The notes under the pieces are model-generated. The model searched no databases and was not told where the DNA came from. It saw only the letters and a program-made list of their open reading frames with translations. From Ensifer sp. LCM 4579 (GTDB lineage Bacteria; Pseudomonadota; Alphaproteobacteria; Rhizobiales; Rhizobiaceae), in contig NZ_MDDV01000017.1 of assembly GCF_001854885.1 (NCBI RefSeq), positions 45,591-109,590 of the forward strand: DNA of 64,000 nt, written 5' to 3'. This document shows, piece by piece, positions 44,976-54,844 of this stretch. The first letter of the stretch is position 1, and the number at the start of each line of letters is the position of its first letter. A program made the position numbers and the translations under genes.

Positions 44976-46208
44976 ATGGGTATTCGCAGACGTGCCATGC
45001 TGGGGGTGATCGCCCTCGCCAGTATCTCCCTGCCGGCTCTTTCCGTGCATGCGGAGGATGTTACCATCACGGTCTGGTCGCTGGATCGGGACATTCAGCC
45101 GGCGCCAAATCTGATCAACGATTTCAACAAGCTCGATACGGGAATTAAAGTCGAATATCGCCAGATCCAGTTCGACGATGTGGTCAGCGAGGCAATGCGC
45201 GCCTATTCGACCGGCCAGGCGCCCGACATCATCGCCGTCGACAATCCCGAGCACGCGCTATTTTCCTCGCGCGGCGCATTTCTCGATCTGACCGACATGA
45301 TTGCCGCGTCCTCCGTCGTCAAGCCGGAGAATTATTTTCCAGGGCCTCTGGCATCCGTGACCTGGGAAGGGAAACTCTACGGCATTCCCAAGGCCACCAA
45401 TACGATCGCGCTCTACTACAACAAGGATATGTTCAAGGCGAAAGGGCTGGACCCGGAAAAACCGCCGCAGACCTGGGCCGAGCTGGTGGATGCCGCGCGC
45501 AAGCTGACCGACCCGGCGGCGAATGTCTACGGCCTCGCCTTTTCCGCCAAGGCGAACGAGGAGGGGACGTTCCAGTTCTTGCCATGGGCGCAGATGGCAG
45601 GTGGCGGCTACGACAACATCAACGCCGAGGGTGTGGTCAAGGCACTCGACATCTGGAAAACCATCATCGACGAGAAGCTCGCCTCTCCCGACAGTCTGAC
45701 GCGCGGCCAATGGGATTCGACCGGAACCTTCAATTCCGGAAATGCCGCGATGGCGATTTCCGGCCCGTGGGAACTCGACCGGATGATGCAGGAGGCGAAG
45801 TTCGACTGGGGCGTGGCACTGCTGCCGGTGCCGGAAATCGGCGCTGAACGATCCTCGGCGATGGGCGATTTCAATTGGGCCGTGTTCTCCAGCACCAGGC
45901 ATCCGGAAGAAGCGTTCAAGGTCCTCGAATACTTCGTTTCGCAGGATAAGAGGATGTTCAAGGATTTCGGTCAGTTGCCCGCCCGATCCGACATTGCCAT
46001 TCCGTCGACTGGCGAACCGCTGAAGGACGCGGCGCTCAAGGTGTTCCTGGAGCAACTGAAATACGCCAAGCCCCGCGGCCCGCATCCGCAATGGCCGAAG
46101 ATCTCGAAGGCCATCCAGGATGCCATCCAGGCGGCTCTGACGGGCCAGATGAGTTCCAAGGACGCGCTGGAGCAGGCCGCCGAGAAGATCAAGGGAGTTC
46201 TCGGCTGA
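44976..46208 (+). CDS. carbohydrate ABC transporter binding protein
   Basis: A 410-residue family 1 extracellular solute-binding protein. Residues 1-26 are a signal peptide (ALSVHAED). Typical blocks are [18 protein letters not shown] and [13 protein letters not shown]. It captures a sugar or oligosaccharide for the two permeases downstream. A GAGGAGG site precedes the ATG. A RIME-like repeat lies between it and the first permease gene. Confidence 0.93.
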   Translation: MGIRRRAMLGVIALASISLPALSVHAEDVTITVWSLDRDIQPAPNLINDFNKLDTGIKVEYRQIQFDDVVSEAMRAYSTGQAPDIIAVDNPEHALFSSRGAFLDLTDMIAASSVVKPENYFPGPLASVTWEGKLYGIPKATNTIALYYNKDMFKAKGLDPEKPPQTWAELVDAARKLTDPAANVYGLAFSAKANEEGTFQFLPWAQMAGGGYDNINAEGVVKALDIWKTIIDEKLASPDSLTRGQWDSTGTFNSGNAAMAISGPWELDRMMQEAKFDWGVALLPVPEIGAERSSAMGDFNWAVFSSTRHPEEAFKVLEYFVSQDKRMFKDFGQLPARSDIAIPSTGEPLKDAALKVFLEQLKYAKPRGPHPQWPKISKAIQDAIQAALTGQMSSKDALEQAAEKIKGVLG

Positions 46209-46223
46209 GATGAACTGCCGCCG

Positions 46224-46327
46224 AGCGCTTCGGCCGAAGATCGCACCCGATCCTCGGAAAGCGCGACGCGCAGATTCAGAGAATTGCAGGGACCTTTGCG
46301 CGGTCTGACACAGACGCGTAGAGCGAC
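46224..46327. repeat. RIME-like repeat, full copy 1
   Basis: About 104 bases that align along their length with the copy at 49.4-49.5 kb: shared blocks include GAAGATCG-ACCCGAT, TCGGAAAG, GCGCAGATTCA and GACCTTTGCGCG. Two palindromic modules are present but more degenerate than in copy 2. It sits inside the ABC operon between the binding-protein and permease genes. Confidence 0.75.
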
Positions 46328-46431
46328 AGCAGGTAGCCACCGGCGGATCGTCGTCGATCGGTCCGCCCGGATTTTCCTCCCGAGGCACGATCTCCGGCTC
46401 CGGCCGGGGGTCGCCCTGCGGGGCGCGAGAG

Positions 46432-47340
46432 GTGAATATGAAGAAGATCCTATCCAGCGTGACGGACGGCAAAGGCTTCGACATCGGACTCGTCCTGTTG
46501 CCACTTGCCTTCCTGTTCGTGCTGTCCGGCCTGCCGCTCGTCTACAACGTCGTGATGAGCTTCCAGGAAGTCGACATGTTCAGCCTGGGCAGCTTCGCCC
46601 GTCCCTTCGTCGGCTTCAAGAACTATGTCGATCTCTTTTCGCAGCCGGAGACCGGTCCCATCCTTTTCAATACGGCGCTATTCGTCAGTGCCTCGATTGT
46701 GGGGCAATTCGTCATCGGTTTCGGGCTCGCGCTGTTCTTCTGGACGAATTTCCCCGGCGCATCCTGGCTGCGCGGGCTTTTTCTCGTCTCATGGGTTATG
46801 CCGGGGCTCGTCGTCGGCGCTATCTGGAACTGGATTCTGTCAGGCGATTTCGGCGTCCTCAACTTTTTCCTGCGCGAGATGGCCATCATCAATGCCAATA
46901 TCTTCTGGCGCTCCGACCCGAACTATTCGCTCTGGGCAGTGATCATCGCCAATATCTGGCTCGGCACATCCTTCAACATGATCCTGCTTTCGGTCGGGCT
47001 GTCGGGCATCCCGAAAGACCTCTATGAGGCTGCCGAACTCGATGGAGCCACCATGCTTCAGCGCTTCTTCACGATCACGCTGCCGATGATGCGCTCGACG
47101 ATCGGTGCCATTGTTGCGCTCGGCCTGATCTTCACTCTGCAGCAATTCGATCTTTTCGCCGGCATCACCTCGGGCGGCCCCAACAACTCCTCCAACGTCA
47201 CCCAATATTGGGCCTGGGATCTTTCGTTCCGGCAGTACGACTTCGCCAAGGGCGCGACGATATCGGTCATCATGATCGTCTTCGTGATGCTCGCTTCCGT
47301 CGTCTATGTCCGCTCCACCCGCCACGAGGTGCGAGGATGA
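46432..47340 (+). CDS. carbohydrate ABC transporter permease 1
   Basis: A 302-residue MalF-type inner-membrane permease with about six hydrophobic segments and the EAA loop (YEAAELDGATMLQRFFTITLPMM) that docks the ATPase. It is preceded by a 223-base gap with a repeat, then overlaps the next permease gene by 4 bases. ATG at 46438 is not in frame; the frame begins at 46432 with GTG or an equivalent codon. Confidence 0.92.
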   Translation: MNMKKILSSVTDGKGFDIGLVLLPLAFLFVLSGLPLVYNVVMSFQEVDMFSLGSFARPFVGFKNYVDLFSQPETGPILFNTALFVSASIVGQFVIGFGLALFFWTNFPGASWLRGLFLVSWVMPGLVVGAIWNWILSGDFGVLNFFLREMAIINANIFWRSDPNYSLWAVIIANIWLGTSFNMILLSVGLSGIPKDLYEAAELDGATMLQRFFTITLPMMRSTIGAIVALGLIFTLQQFDLFAGITSGGPNNSSNVTQYWAWDLSFRQYDFAKGATISVIMIVFVMLASVVYVRSTRHEVRG

Positions 47341-48164
47341 ATGAGCAAATCCGCAATCGGCTGCTGCTGGGCGTCGCGCTCGTGCTTGCGGCCATCTACC
47401 TCTTCCCGCTCTACTGGATGTACGTCACGGCACTGAAGACCGGCTCCGCGATGTTTGCGACGCCGCCGAAATTCCTGCCGAGCGATCCACAGTGGAGCAT
47501 CTACGCCCATGTGTGGGAAAGCCGCAACATGGGGCGCTATCTGTGGAACTCGCTGGTGATCGCCGTGGGTGCCGTGTCGCTCATCGCGGTGCTCGGGGTC
47601 GGCTGCGCCTATGTGCTCGCACGCTATCGCAACGTCTGGGTCGATGTCGGCCTGTTCCTGATCCTGATGTTGCAGGTTCTGCCCGCCTCCTTGATGATCA
47701 CGCCGATCTTCGTCGGTTTCTCGCAGATCGGTCTCCTGGAGACGCCGCGGTTCGCCGTCGTCCTGGCGATCGCGGCAAAGAGCATGCCTTTCTTCGTGGT
47801 GCTCGTGCGTGCAGCCTTCATGAGCGTGCCGATGGAACTCGAGGAGGCGGCTCTCGTCGACGGCAATTCGCGCATCGGTGCCTTCTTCAACATCGTCCTG
47901 CCGCTTGCCCGAAACGGCATTCTCGTCAGCGCCATCCTGATCTTCATGCAGGCGTTCGGCGAATTCGTCTACTCGAAGTCGATGATCCAAGCGGTGGAAC
48001 TGCAGCCCGCGAGTGTAGGTCTGAACACCTTCATGGGGCCGAACACCAACGAATGGAACAACATCATGGCCTACGCCACGATCTATGTGACGCCCGTTCT
48101 CGCCGCCTTCGTTCTCTTGCAGCGCCGCATCGTTGCCGGCCTCACTTCGGGAGCCCTCAAATGA
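47337..48164 (+). CDS. carbohydrate ABC transporter permease 2
   Basis: A 275-residue MalG-type permease with six hydrophobic segments and the EAA loop (MELEEAALVDGNSRIGAFFNIV). The ATG at 47337 overlaps the previous stop as ATGA, and its own stop overlaps the ATPase start. It forms the membrane channel with permease 1. Confidence 0.94.
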   Translation: MNEQIRNRLLLGVALVLAAIYLFPLYWMYVTALKTGSAMFATPPKFLPSDPQWSIYAHVWESRNMGRYLWNSLVIAVGAVSLIAVLGVGCAYVLARYRNVWVDVGLFLILMLQVLPASLMITPIFVGFSQIGLLETPRFAVVLAIAAKSMPFFVVLVRAAFMSVPMELEEAALVDGNSRIGAFFNIVLPLARNGILVSAILIFMQAFGEFVYSKSMIQAVELQPASVGLNTFMGPNTNEWNNIMAYATIYVTPVLAAFVLLQRRIVAGLTSGALK

Positions 48165-49294
48165 CCCTTCAGATCGAACTCAACAGCGTCAACAAGTTCT
48201 ATGGAGCCTACCACGCCCTCAAGAACATCGATCTTGCGATCGAAAAGGGAAGCTTCGTTGCGCTCGTCGGGCCTTCGGGCTGTGGAAAGTCCACGCTGCT
48301 GCGCTCGCTTGCCGGCCTGGAGAAGATCACGACCGGAGAAATGAAGATTGCCGGCGATAGCATGAATGATGTTCCACCGCGCAAACGCGACGTCGCGATG
48401 GTCTTCCAGTCCTATGCGCTGTACCCGCACATGACGGTGGAAGAGAACCTGACTTACAGCCTGCGGATCCGCGGCGTGAGCAGGGCGGAAGCGCGCAAGA
48501 CCGCGGAAGAGGTGGCGGCGATCACGGGCCTTACCGACTTGATGCAGCGGTACCCGCGCGAACTTTCGGGCGGCCAGAGGCAGCGGGTCGCGATGAGTCG
48601 CGCCATCATCCGTCATCCGAAGGCGTTCCTCTTCGACGAGCCGCTTTCAAACCTTGATGCAGCGCTTCGCGTGCACATGCGCAAGGAAATTCGCGCGCTG
48701 CACGAGCGATTGCGCGCCACTTCGGTTTACGTCACCCACGATCAGATCGAGGCTATGACCATGGCCGACCATGTCGTCGTGATGCGCGACGGCGTGATCG
48801 AGCAGCAAGGTCGGCCCCTTGACCTATATGACCGGCCGGCCAACCGCTTCGTGGCGGGCTTTATCGGCTCGCCGGCAATGAACTTCCTCCCGGCCAAGGT
48901 CGCCGAAGACGGAAGGCATGCAGTCCTCGATTTCGGCCGGCTCGCGCTCGGCGAGGGGCTCGCGCCGGGTACGGCGGTCACCGTCGGGATCCGCCCGGAA
49001 CACATCAGGATGGTGCCGGCCGGTGAGGGCGACTTCAACGTTCCGATCGACAGCGTCGAGTCCACCGGCTCGACGACCTATGTCACTTCGGCCACGCAAC
49101 CGGAACTGACGGTCGTCGAAAATGGTCGCGGCGCGTTGCGGAGCGGTGACGTCGTCGGACTGGCGATAGACCCGGCGCAATTGCACTTGTTCGACGGCGA
49201 TGGGAAGCGGATCGAACAGACCCATAGCAATGTCGGCGAACTTCGGCGGCTCCAGTCTGCGGAAACCGCACGGCCGCTGCGGATCGGAGTCTGA
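48161..49294 (+). CDS. carbohydrate ABC transporter ATPase (MalK/UgpC type)
   Basis: A 377-residue ATPase with Walker A GPSGCGKST, signature LSGGQRQRV, Walker B AFLFDEPLSNLD and the H loop VTHDQ. A C-terminal TOBE/OB domain follows from about residue 240 (GIRPEHIRMV). The start overlaps the permease 2 stop. It energises sugar import and is the last gene of the operon. Confidence 0.95.
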   Translation: MTLQIELNSVNKFYGAYHALKNIDLAIEKGSFVALVGPSGCGKSTLLRSLAGLEKITTGEMKIAGDSMNDVPPRKRDVAMVFQSYALYPHMTVEENLTYSLRIRGVSRAEARKTAEEVAAITGLTDLMQRYPRELSGGQRQRVAMSRAIIRHPKAFLFDEPLSNLDAALRVHMRKEIRALHERLRATSVYVTHDQIEAMTMADHVVVMRDGVIEQQGRPLDLYDRPANRFVAGFIGSPAMNFLPAKVAEDGRHAVLDFGRLALGEGLAPGTAVTVGIRPEHIRMVPAGEGDFNVPIDSVESTGSTTYVTSATQPELTVVENGRGALRSGDVVGLAIDPAQLHLFDGDGKRIEQTHSNVGELRRLQSAETARPLRIGV

Positions 49295-49437
49295 CGGTCC
49301 GTCCTGCCCAGTCTTCATGCCTGTATTGCCCGGCCGACCATTTCAGCGCGTGCGTTCCACGGTCGACGCCAAAGTTTCGGCGAGAGCGTAGTTCAGCGGC
49401 TACGGCTCGGCAAGAACCCGGGTCCGACGGGACGGCT

Positions 49438-49541
49438 AGCGCATCGGCCCGAAGATCGTACCCGATTTTCGGAAAGCTCGATGCGCAGATTCAAAGCGTT
49501 ACAGCGACCTTTGCGCGTCTGAAAAGACGCGCGGCGCTGTA
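49438..49541. repeat. RIME-like repeat, full copy 2
   Basis: About 104 bases with two large palindromes. Module A pairs GCGCATCG with CGATGCGC, then CCGAA with TTCGG, then ATCG with CGAT. Module B is the GCGCGTCT-GAAA-AGACGCGC hairpin. The layout matches the described rhizobial intergenic mosaic elements (RIME1), which carry two large palindromes. Confidence 0.78.
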
Positions 49542-49631
49542 TCGCCGGGAAGCGTCAAGCCGCACCCTTCGTCCCAGAAGTCGCGTTACGGCACAGTCTG
49601 CGCAAGTCTCGCCGGCTCGCTTCGTACCCGG

Positions 49632-49660
49632 TTGTCCTCGAAGAAAATTATAGATAATTA
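49632..49660 (+). promoter_or_regulatory. predicted bioB promoter
   Basis: TTGTCC (49632-49637) and TAATTA (49655-49660) with a 17-base spacer. The BioR-type box overlaps the -10. Confidence 0.5.
49648..49657. promoter_or_regulatory. BioR-type operator box
   Basis: TTATAGATAA, an exact match to the known BioR (GntR-family) site of alphaproteobacteria. A second, imperfect copy GTATCTATGA (8 of 10 matches to TTATCTATAA) lies at 49668-49677. BioR would repress bio genes when biotin is plentiful. Confidence 0.85.
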
Positions 49661-49697
49661 GGAATCAGTATCTATGACGATCGAGGGGAGCGGCAGA

Positions 49698-50717
49698 ATG
49701 ACGGATATGCGCATGGCGGAAATGGGGGATTTGCCGTCACGCAACGCCGACGTGGAACGGTGGGCGCTCGCAGATGCGAAAAAAATCTATAACTCGCCCT
49801 TCAGCGACCTGCTGTTCCAGGCCCAATCCGTCCATCGCGCGCATTTCGATCCGAACGCCGTGCAAATGAGCCGGCTGCTCTCCATCAAGACCGGGGGATG
49901 CGCGGAGGATTGCGGCTATTGCAGCCAGTCGGCGCATTACCCGACCGGACTGAAGGCCTCGAAACTGATGGAGGTCGAACGCGTCGTTGCCGAGGCGCGC
50001 AAGGCCAAGGAAGGCGGGGCGACGCGCTACTGCATGGGCGCCGCCTGGCGCAGCCCGAAAGACCGCGACATGGAGTCGATCGCCGCCATGGTGCGCGGCG
50101 TGAAGGCGCTCGGCATGGAGACCTGCATGACGCTCGGCATGCTGACGCCGGCGCAATCGGAGCGGCTCGCCGACGCAGGCCTCGATTACTACAATCACAA
50201 TGTCGACACGTCGGAGCGCTTCTACGGCGAGATCATCACCACGAGGACCTTCGCCGACCGCCTGGAGACGCTTGCAAACGTGCGTGAGGCCGGGATCAAG
50301 GTTTGCGCCGGCGGCATCCTCGGAATGGGGGAGACTGCCGACGATCGCATCTCGATGCTGGTCACGCTTGCCAACCTGCAGAGCCCGCCCGAAAGCGTAC
50401 CGATCAACATGCTGATTCCGATCCCCGGCTCGAAGCTTGCGGACGCGCCGCCAGTCGATCCGATCGACTTCGTACGTACGGTCGCGCTTGCCCGGATCCT
50501 GATGCCGGAAAGCCATGTCCGCCTGTCGGCAGGACGGACCGGGATGAGCGACGAGATGCAGGCGCTCTGTTTTCTTGCCGGGGCCAATTCGATCTTTGTC
50601 GGTGAGACGCTGCTGACCGCAGACAATCCCGGGGAGGATCACGATGCGGCCCTGTTTCGCCGCTTGGGGCTGAAGCCCATGGACATGGCGCCCGCGCAAC
50701 CGGAACCCGCCGAATGA
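49698..50717 (+). CDS. bioB: biotin synthase
   Basis: A 339-residue radical SAM enzyme that inserts sulfur into dethiobiotin. The 4Fe-4S cysteines are Cys68, Cys72 and Cys75 (CAEDCGYC), and the second cluster ligands are in YCMGAAWR and further on. The ATG at 49698 is preferred because of a GAGGGGAG site 7 bases upstream; the ATG at 49674 (8 residues longer) is possible but lies in the second BioR-like box. It is the first gene of bioBFDAZ, in which all junctions overlap. Confidence 0.97.
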   Translation: MTDMRMAEMGDLPSRNADVERWALADAKKIYNSPFSDLLFQAQSVHRAHFDPNAVQMSRLLSIKTGGCAEDCGYCSQSAHYPTGLKASKLMEVERVVAEARKAKEGGATRYCMGAAWRSPKDRDMESIAAMVRGVKALGMETCMTLGMLTPAQSERLADAGLDYYNHNVDTSERFYGEIITTRTFADRLETLANVREAGIKVCAGGILGMGETADDRISMLVTLANLQSPPESVPINMLIPIPGSKLADAPPVDPIDFVRTVALARILMPESHVRLSAGRTGMSDEMQALCFLAGANSIFVGETLLTADNPGEDHDAALFRRLGLKPMDMAPAQPEPAE

Positions 50718-51859
50718 GCGTGGACGCGCTCGACCGCTACGAAAAGACCCTGGCAGGGCTCATGCGCAAGGGACGGCGCCGCATGCTCGCGCCCACGGGC
50801 GGCATCGATTTCACGTCGAATGATTACCTGGCGCTCGCCGATTCCCCGCGCCTCAAGGCTGCGATGACCGCGGCGATCGAGAGGGGCGTGCCAGTCGGCG
50901 CCGGCGGATCGCGGCTGCTGCGCGGCAATCATGCCGAACATGAGGCGCTGGAGGCGGAGGCGGCGGCATTCTTCCGCGCCGAGCGGGTGCTTTTCTTCGG
51001 CAGCGGCTATGCGGCCAATGCGGCCCTCTTCTCCGTGCTGCCGCAGCGGGGCGACCTTATCGTTCACGATGCGCTGATCCATGCAAGCGCCCATGAGGGG
51101 ATTGCCGCCAGCAAGGCCGACGCGCTTGCGGCGCGGCACAATGACGTCGACGCTTTTGCGGACGCCATCGGCAGATGGCGTCACGCAGGGGGCCGGGGCC
51201 ACCCGTGGATCGCCGTCGAAAGCCTCTATTCCATGGACGGCGATCGCGCCCCGCTCACAGCGCTGGCCGCACTTGCGGACCGGCACGACGGCTTTCTGGT
51301 GATAGACGAGGCGCACGCAACCGGTGTCCACGGTGCAGGCGGCCGCGGCCTTTCGACGGCGCTCGAGGGCCGAGAAAACATCGTGACGCTGCATACCTGC
51401 GGCAAGGCGCTCGGCGTCTCCGGCGCGTTGCTTGGCGCGAGCCGAGTGCTTTGCGACTATATCGTCAATCGCGCCCGCGGTTTCATCTATTCGACCGCGC
51501 CGTCGCCCCTGACGGCCGCCGCCGTTCGCGAGGCATTGAAGATCGTCGCCGACGAGCCCGATCGACGCGCAGACCTCGACGGCCTGAGCCGCTTCGCGAA
51601 CGAGGCGCTCGCCACCACCCTCGGCATGGAAGGCAGCGGATCGCAGATCCTGCCGGTGATGATCGGCGACAACGCGCGGGCGCTGCGGATCGCGGCACGC
51701 ATGCAGGCGGAAGGCTTCGACCTCCGCGCGATCCGTCCGCCGACCGTTCCGGAGGGCACGGCGCGCCTCAGGATCGCGATCACCCTGAATGTCGGGCGAA
51801 CGGCGATCGCCGGCATGCTGGACAGGCTGAAGGCCGTCATGGCGGAGGAGCGCCCATGA
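50714..51859 (+). CDS. bioF: 8-amino-7-oxononanoate synthase
   Basis: A 381-residue PLP enzyme joining pimeloyl thioester and alanine in biotin synthesis. The PLP-lysine is in TCGKALG, and [10 protein letters not shown] and [11 protein letters not shown] are conserved blocks. It overlaps bioB by 4 bases and bioD by 4 bases. Length and motifs are normal. Confidence 0.96.
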   Translation: MSVDALDRYEKTLAGLMRKGRRRMLAPTGGIDFTSNDYLALADSPRLKAAMTAAIERGVPVGAGGSRLLRGNHAEHEALEAEAAAFFRAERVLFFGSGYAANAALFSVLPQRGDLIVHDALIHASAHEGIAASKADALAARHNDVDAFADAIGRWRHAGGRGHPWIAVESLYSMDGDRAPLTALAALADRHDGFLVIDEAHATGVHGAGGRGLSTALEGRENIVTLHTCGKALGVSGALLGASRVLCDYIVNRARGFIYSTAPSPLTAAAVREALKIVADEPDRRADLDGLSRFANEALATTLGMEGSGSQILPVMIGDNARALRIAARMQAEGFDLRAIRPPTVPEGTARLRIAITLNVGRTAIAGMLDRLKAVMAEERP

Positions 51860-52494
51860 CGCTGCGCCTCGTCGTCACCGGGACGGATACGGGTATCGGC
51901 AAGACAGTCTTTTCGGCCGCGCTCACGGACGCCGTCTCGGGCTTCTACTGGAAACCGGTGCAATCCGGTCTCGATGGCGAAACCGACAGCGAGAGCGTCC
52001 GTCGACTGGGCCGGATTGCGCCGGAGCGTATTCTGCCGGAAGCCTACAGGCTCGCCACACCGGCCTCGCCGCATCTTGCCGCACGGCTCGATGGCGTCAC
52101 GATCCGGACCGAGAGCCTCTCTCCGCCTGCGGTCGACGCGCCGCTAGTGATCGAAGGGGCCGGCGGGCTCCTGGTGCCGCTCACGGAACGACTGCTCCTC
52201 GCCGATCTGTTCGAGCGCTGGCAACTGCCCGTCATCCTCTGCGCCCGCACCGAACTGGGTACGATCAACCACACCCTGCTGTCGCTCGAGGCCCTGCGCC
52301 GCCGCTTGATCCCGGTGCTCGGCGTTGCTTTCATCGGCGACCGGCAGGCGGAAACCGAGGCCATCATTGCCGAACTCGGTCAGGTCCGCGTGCTCGGACG
52401 GCTGCCGCGGCTCGAGCCGTTGACGCCCAACGCATTGCGGCGAGCCTTCAACGACTATTTCGATATCAAACAATTCCGCGAAATGCCGGCATGA
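51856..52494 (+). CDS. bioD: dethiobiotin synthetase
   Basis: A 212-residue ATP-dependent carboxylase that closes the ureido ring. The P-loop-like motif GTDTGIGKT is at residues 8-16, followed by YWKPVQSG, and [10 protein letters not shown] is present. The ATG at 51856 overlaps the bioF stop, and bioA overlaps its end. Confidence 0.96.
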   Translation: MTLRLVVTGTDTGIGKTVFSAALTDAVSGFYWKPVQSGLDGETDSESVRRLGRIAPERILPEAYRLATPASPHLAARLDGVTIRTESLSPPAVDAPLVIEGAGGLLVPLTERLLLADLFERWQLPVILCARTELGTINHTLLSLEALRRRLIPVLGVAFIGDRQAETEAIIAELGQVRVLGRLPRLEPLTPNALRRAFNDYFDIKQFREMPA

Positions 52495-53759
52495 GCAATT
52501 CTCCCGTCTGGCATCCCTTCACCCAGCACGCACTCGAGCCGGCGATGAAGCGCATCGTCGGCACCGGGGGCGCCTATCTGGTGGACGAGGACGGTGCGCG
52601 GATACTGGACGCCATCTCCTCCTGGTGGGTCATCACCCATGGCCACTGCCACCCGGCGATCATGGAAGCGATCCGGCGCGCGTCGGAGGCTTACGACCAG
52701 ATCATCTTTGCCGAATATACCCACGAACCGGCGGAGGAACTCGCGAAAGGCCTGATCGAGATCGCGCCCGCCGGGCTGAAGCACGTATTCTATTCCGACA
52801 GCGGCTCGACGGCAGTGGAAGTCGCGCTGAAGATGGCGCTCGGTTATTTCCACAACACCGGCAGGCCCCGCAGCCGCATCTGCGTGCTGGAGCACGGCTA
52901 CCATGGCGATACGATCGGAACGATGTCGGCGGGCGAGCGCGGCGTTTTCAATGCCGCCTACGCGCCGCTCCTCTTCGCCGTCGACAGATTGCCCTTTCCG
53001 GACGTCGGCCGTGAGCAGCAAACGCTCGACGCCTTCGAGGCCCATTGCGCCTCCGGCGAGGTCGCGGCGTTGCTCATTGAACCGCTAATTCTTGGTGCCG
53101 GCGGTATGAAGGTCTATGCCGCCGCGACACTTGCCGAATTGAAGCGCATAGCCGAGCGGCACGGCACCCTGCTGATCGCCGACGAGGTGATGACCGGCTG
53201 GGGCCGGACCTGCACGCGTTTCGCCTGCGAGCAGGCGGGGATCGTGCCGGATATCCTTTGCACGTCGAAAGGCCTCACAGGCGGTGCGCTGCCGCTGGCG
53301 GCCACTCTTTGTTCCGCGCCGATATTCGACGCGCATCTTTCGCGTGATCGCCGTCGGACTTTCTTTCACTCGAGTTCCTATACCGCCAATCCCATTGCCT
53401 GCGCGGCTGCACTCGCCAATCTCGGGATATGGAAGACCGAGCCGGTCGCAGAACGCATCGCGGCACTTGCCGGCAGCCAACGCCGGCGTTTGCAGCGTTT
53501 CGAAGCCGATCCACGCTTTCGCGACATCCGCCAGGCCGGCACGATCGCCGTCCTCGAACTCGATGTGCCGACGGGCGGCTATCTCTCCGATGTCGGCCCT
53601 CGTCTGCGGGTATTCTTTCGCAAGCTTCAGTTGCTCATCCGCCCTCTCGGCAACGTCGTTTACCTGATGCCGCCCTATTGCGTCACGGAAACCGATCTGG
53701 ACCGGGCCTATGACGCGATAGACGAAGCGGCCTCGGCCTTCGCAAAGGGGCAGTTGTGA
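52491..53759 (+). CDS. bioA: adenosylmethionine-8-amino-7-oxononanoate aminotransferase
   Basis: A 422-residue class III PLP aminotransferase making 7,8-diaminononanoate with SAM as amino donor. Conserved blocks are WHPFTQH near the N terminus, [21 protein letters not shown] and CTSKGLTGG with the PLP lysine. It overlaps bioD and bioZ by 4 bases each. Confidence 0.96.
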   Translation: MSNSPVWHPFTQHALEPAMKRIVGTGGAYLVDEDGARILDAISSWWVITHGHCHPAIMEAIRRASEAYDQIIFAEYTHEPAEELAKGLIEIAPAGLKHVFYSDSGSTAVEVALKMALGYFHNTGRPRSRICVLEHGYHGDTIGTMSAGERGVFNAAYAPLLFAVDRLPFPDVGREQQTLDAFEAHCASGEVAALLIEPLILGAGGMKVYAAATLAELKRIAERHGTLLIADEVMTGWGRTCTRFACEQAGIVPDILCTSKGLTGGALPLAATLCSAPIFDAHLSRDRRRTFFHSSSYTANPIACAAALANLGIWKTEPVAERIAALAGSQRRRLQRFEADPRFRDIRQAGTIAVLELDVPTGGYLSDVGPRLRVFFRKLQLLIRPLGNVVYLMPPYCVTETDLDRAYDAIDEAASAFAKGQL

Positions 53760-54745
53760 GGATCGTCCGGTCATCGCGCCTCGCAGGCTTCGGCCATGCC
53801 CTGCCGGCACGACGCGTCGACAATTGCGAAATCGAAGCAAAGCTGGGCCTCGAGCCGGGCTGGATCGAACGCCGGACCGGCATCCGGACCCGCTATTGGG
53901 TCGGGGAGGGGGAGACACTCACCGGTCTCGCCGCCGAGGCCGGCGAAGCCGCGCTTTCCGACGCCGACATTGCGCGGAGCGATATCGCTCTTACGCTCCT
54001 CGCGACGTCGACGCCCGACCATCTTCTGCCGCCCTCGGCGCCGCTGCTTGCGCACCGACTCGGACTCACCCGCTCCGGCGCCATCGACCTTGCCGGCGCC
54101 TGCTCGGGCTTCCTTTACGCGCTGACGCTTGCCGATGGTTTCGTGCGCGCGCAGGGCAGGCCCGTGCTCGTCGTCGCCGCGAATATATTGAGTCGCCGGA
54201 TCAATCCGGCGGAAAGGGCGAGTGCGGTTCTCTTCGCCGACGCCGCCGGCGCCGTGGTGGTTGCTCCTTCCGGCGATCCGGAGACGGGCGTCATCGGCGT
54301 CGACCTTGCCTGCGATGGAAGCGGCTACGACCTGATCTCGATCGCCGCAGGCGGCAGCAGCCGACCGTTTTCACCGGAGATCGCTGCCGAAGAGTTCCTC
54401 ATGACCATGCGCGATGGCCGGGAGGTGTTTTCCCGGGCCGTGGAGATGATGACCCTCTCTTCAGCCCGCGCTCTCGCCGCCGCAGGCCTGCGCCCGGTGG
54501 ACGTCAGCCGGTTCGTGCCGCATCAGGCGAATGTCCGGATATTCGACGCGGTCTGCAATCAGCTCGGCATAGACTTGTCGAGGACGGTGCGGACGATCGA
54601 GGAGCACGGCAATTCGTCGGCCGCAACAATACCGCTCTCGCTTTCCGTGGCGCATCGGGCGCGAGCCTTCGCCCCCGGAGAGAGGCTCCTGATGACCGCG
54701 GCCGGTGCGGGGTTGGTCGGTGGAGCGGTGGTCTTTGGCGCCTAG
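53756..54745 (+). CDS. bioZ: BioZ, FabH-like 3-oxopimeloyl thioester synthase
   Basis: A 329-residue KAS III-fold enzyme. The catalytic triad is visible: Cys116 in GACSGF, His in VPHQAN and Asn in EHGNSSA. Its place as the last gene of bioBFDAZ identifies it as BioZ rather than housekeeping FabH. In Agrobacterium BioZ supplies the pimeloyl moiety by condensing glutaryl-CoA with malonyl-ACP, replacing the BioC/BioH route, and neither of those genes is here. The start is GTG at 53756 overlapping the bioA stop. Confidence 0.93.
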   Translation: MRIVRSSRLAGFGHALPARRVDNCEIEAKLGLEPGWIERRTGIRTRYWVGEGETLTGLAAEAGEAALSDADIARSDIALTLLATSTPDHLLPPSAPLLAHRLGLTRSGAIDLAGACSGFLYALTLADGFVRAQGRPVLVVAANILSRRINPAERASAVLFADAAGAVVVAPSGDPETGVIGVDLACDGSGYDLISIAAGGSSRPFSPEIAAEEFLMTMRDGREVFSRAVEMMTLSSARALAAAGLRPVDVSRFVPHQANVRIFDAVCNQLGIDLSRTVRTIEEHGNSSAATIPLSLSVAHRARAFAPGERLLMTAAGAGLVGGAVVFGA

Positions 54746-54766
54746 CGCTAGGCTAAGGCTAAGGCT
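54746..54766. repeat. short GGCTAA tandem repeat after bioZ
   Basis: Three tandem copies of a GGCTAA unit lie inside a weak CGCTAG...CTAGCG inverted repeat just past the bioZ stop. A role in transcription termination is possible, but there is no adjoining T tract. Confidence 0.45.
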
Positions 54767-54844
54767 AGCGGCAATGCTAACCCGTTCCTTTTTCGAATGC
54801 ATTCTGCCGAACCCATAAATTTGTAGGTATCCGCGCAAGGGAAT

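Larger units (their letters stand above)
49295..49673. other. intergenic region before bioB
   Basis: About 380 bases without a gene. It holds RIME-like copy 2 (49438-49541), the bioB promoter region and the BioR-type boxes just before bioB. Confidence 0.7.
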
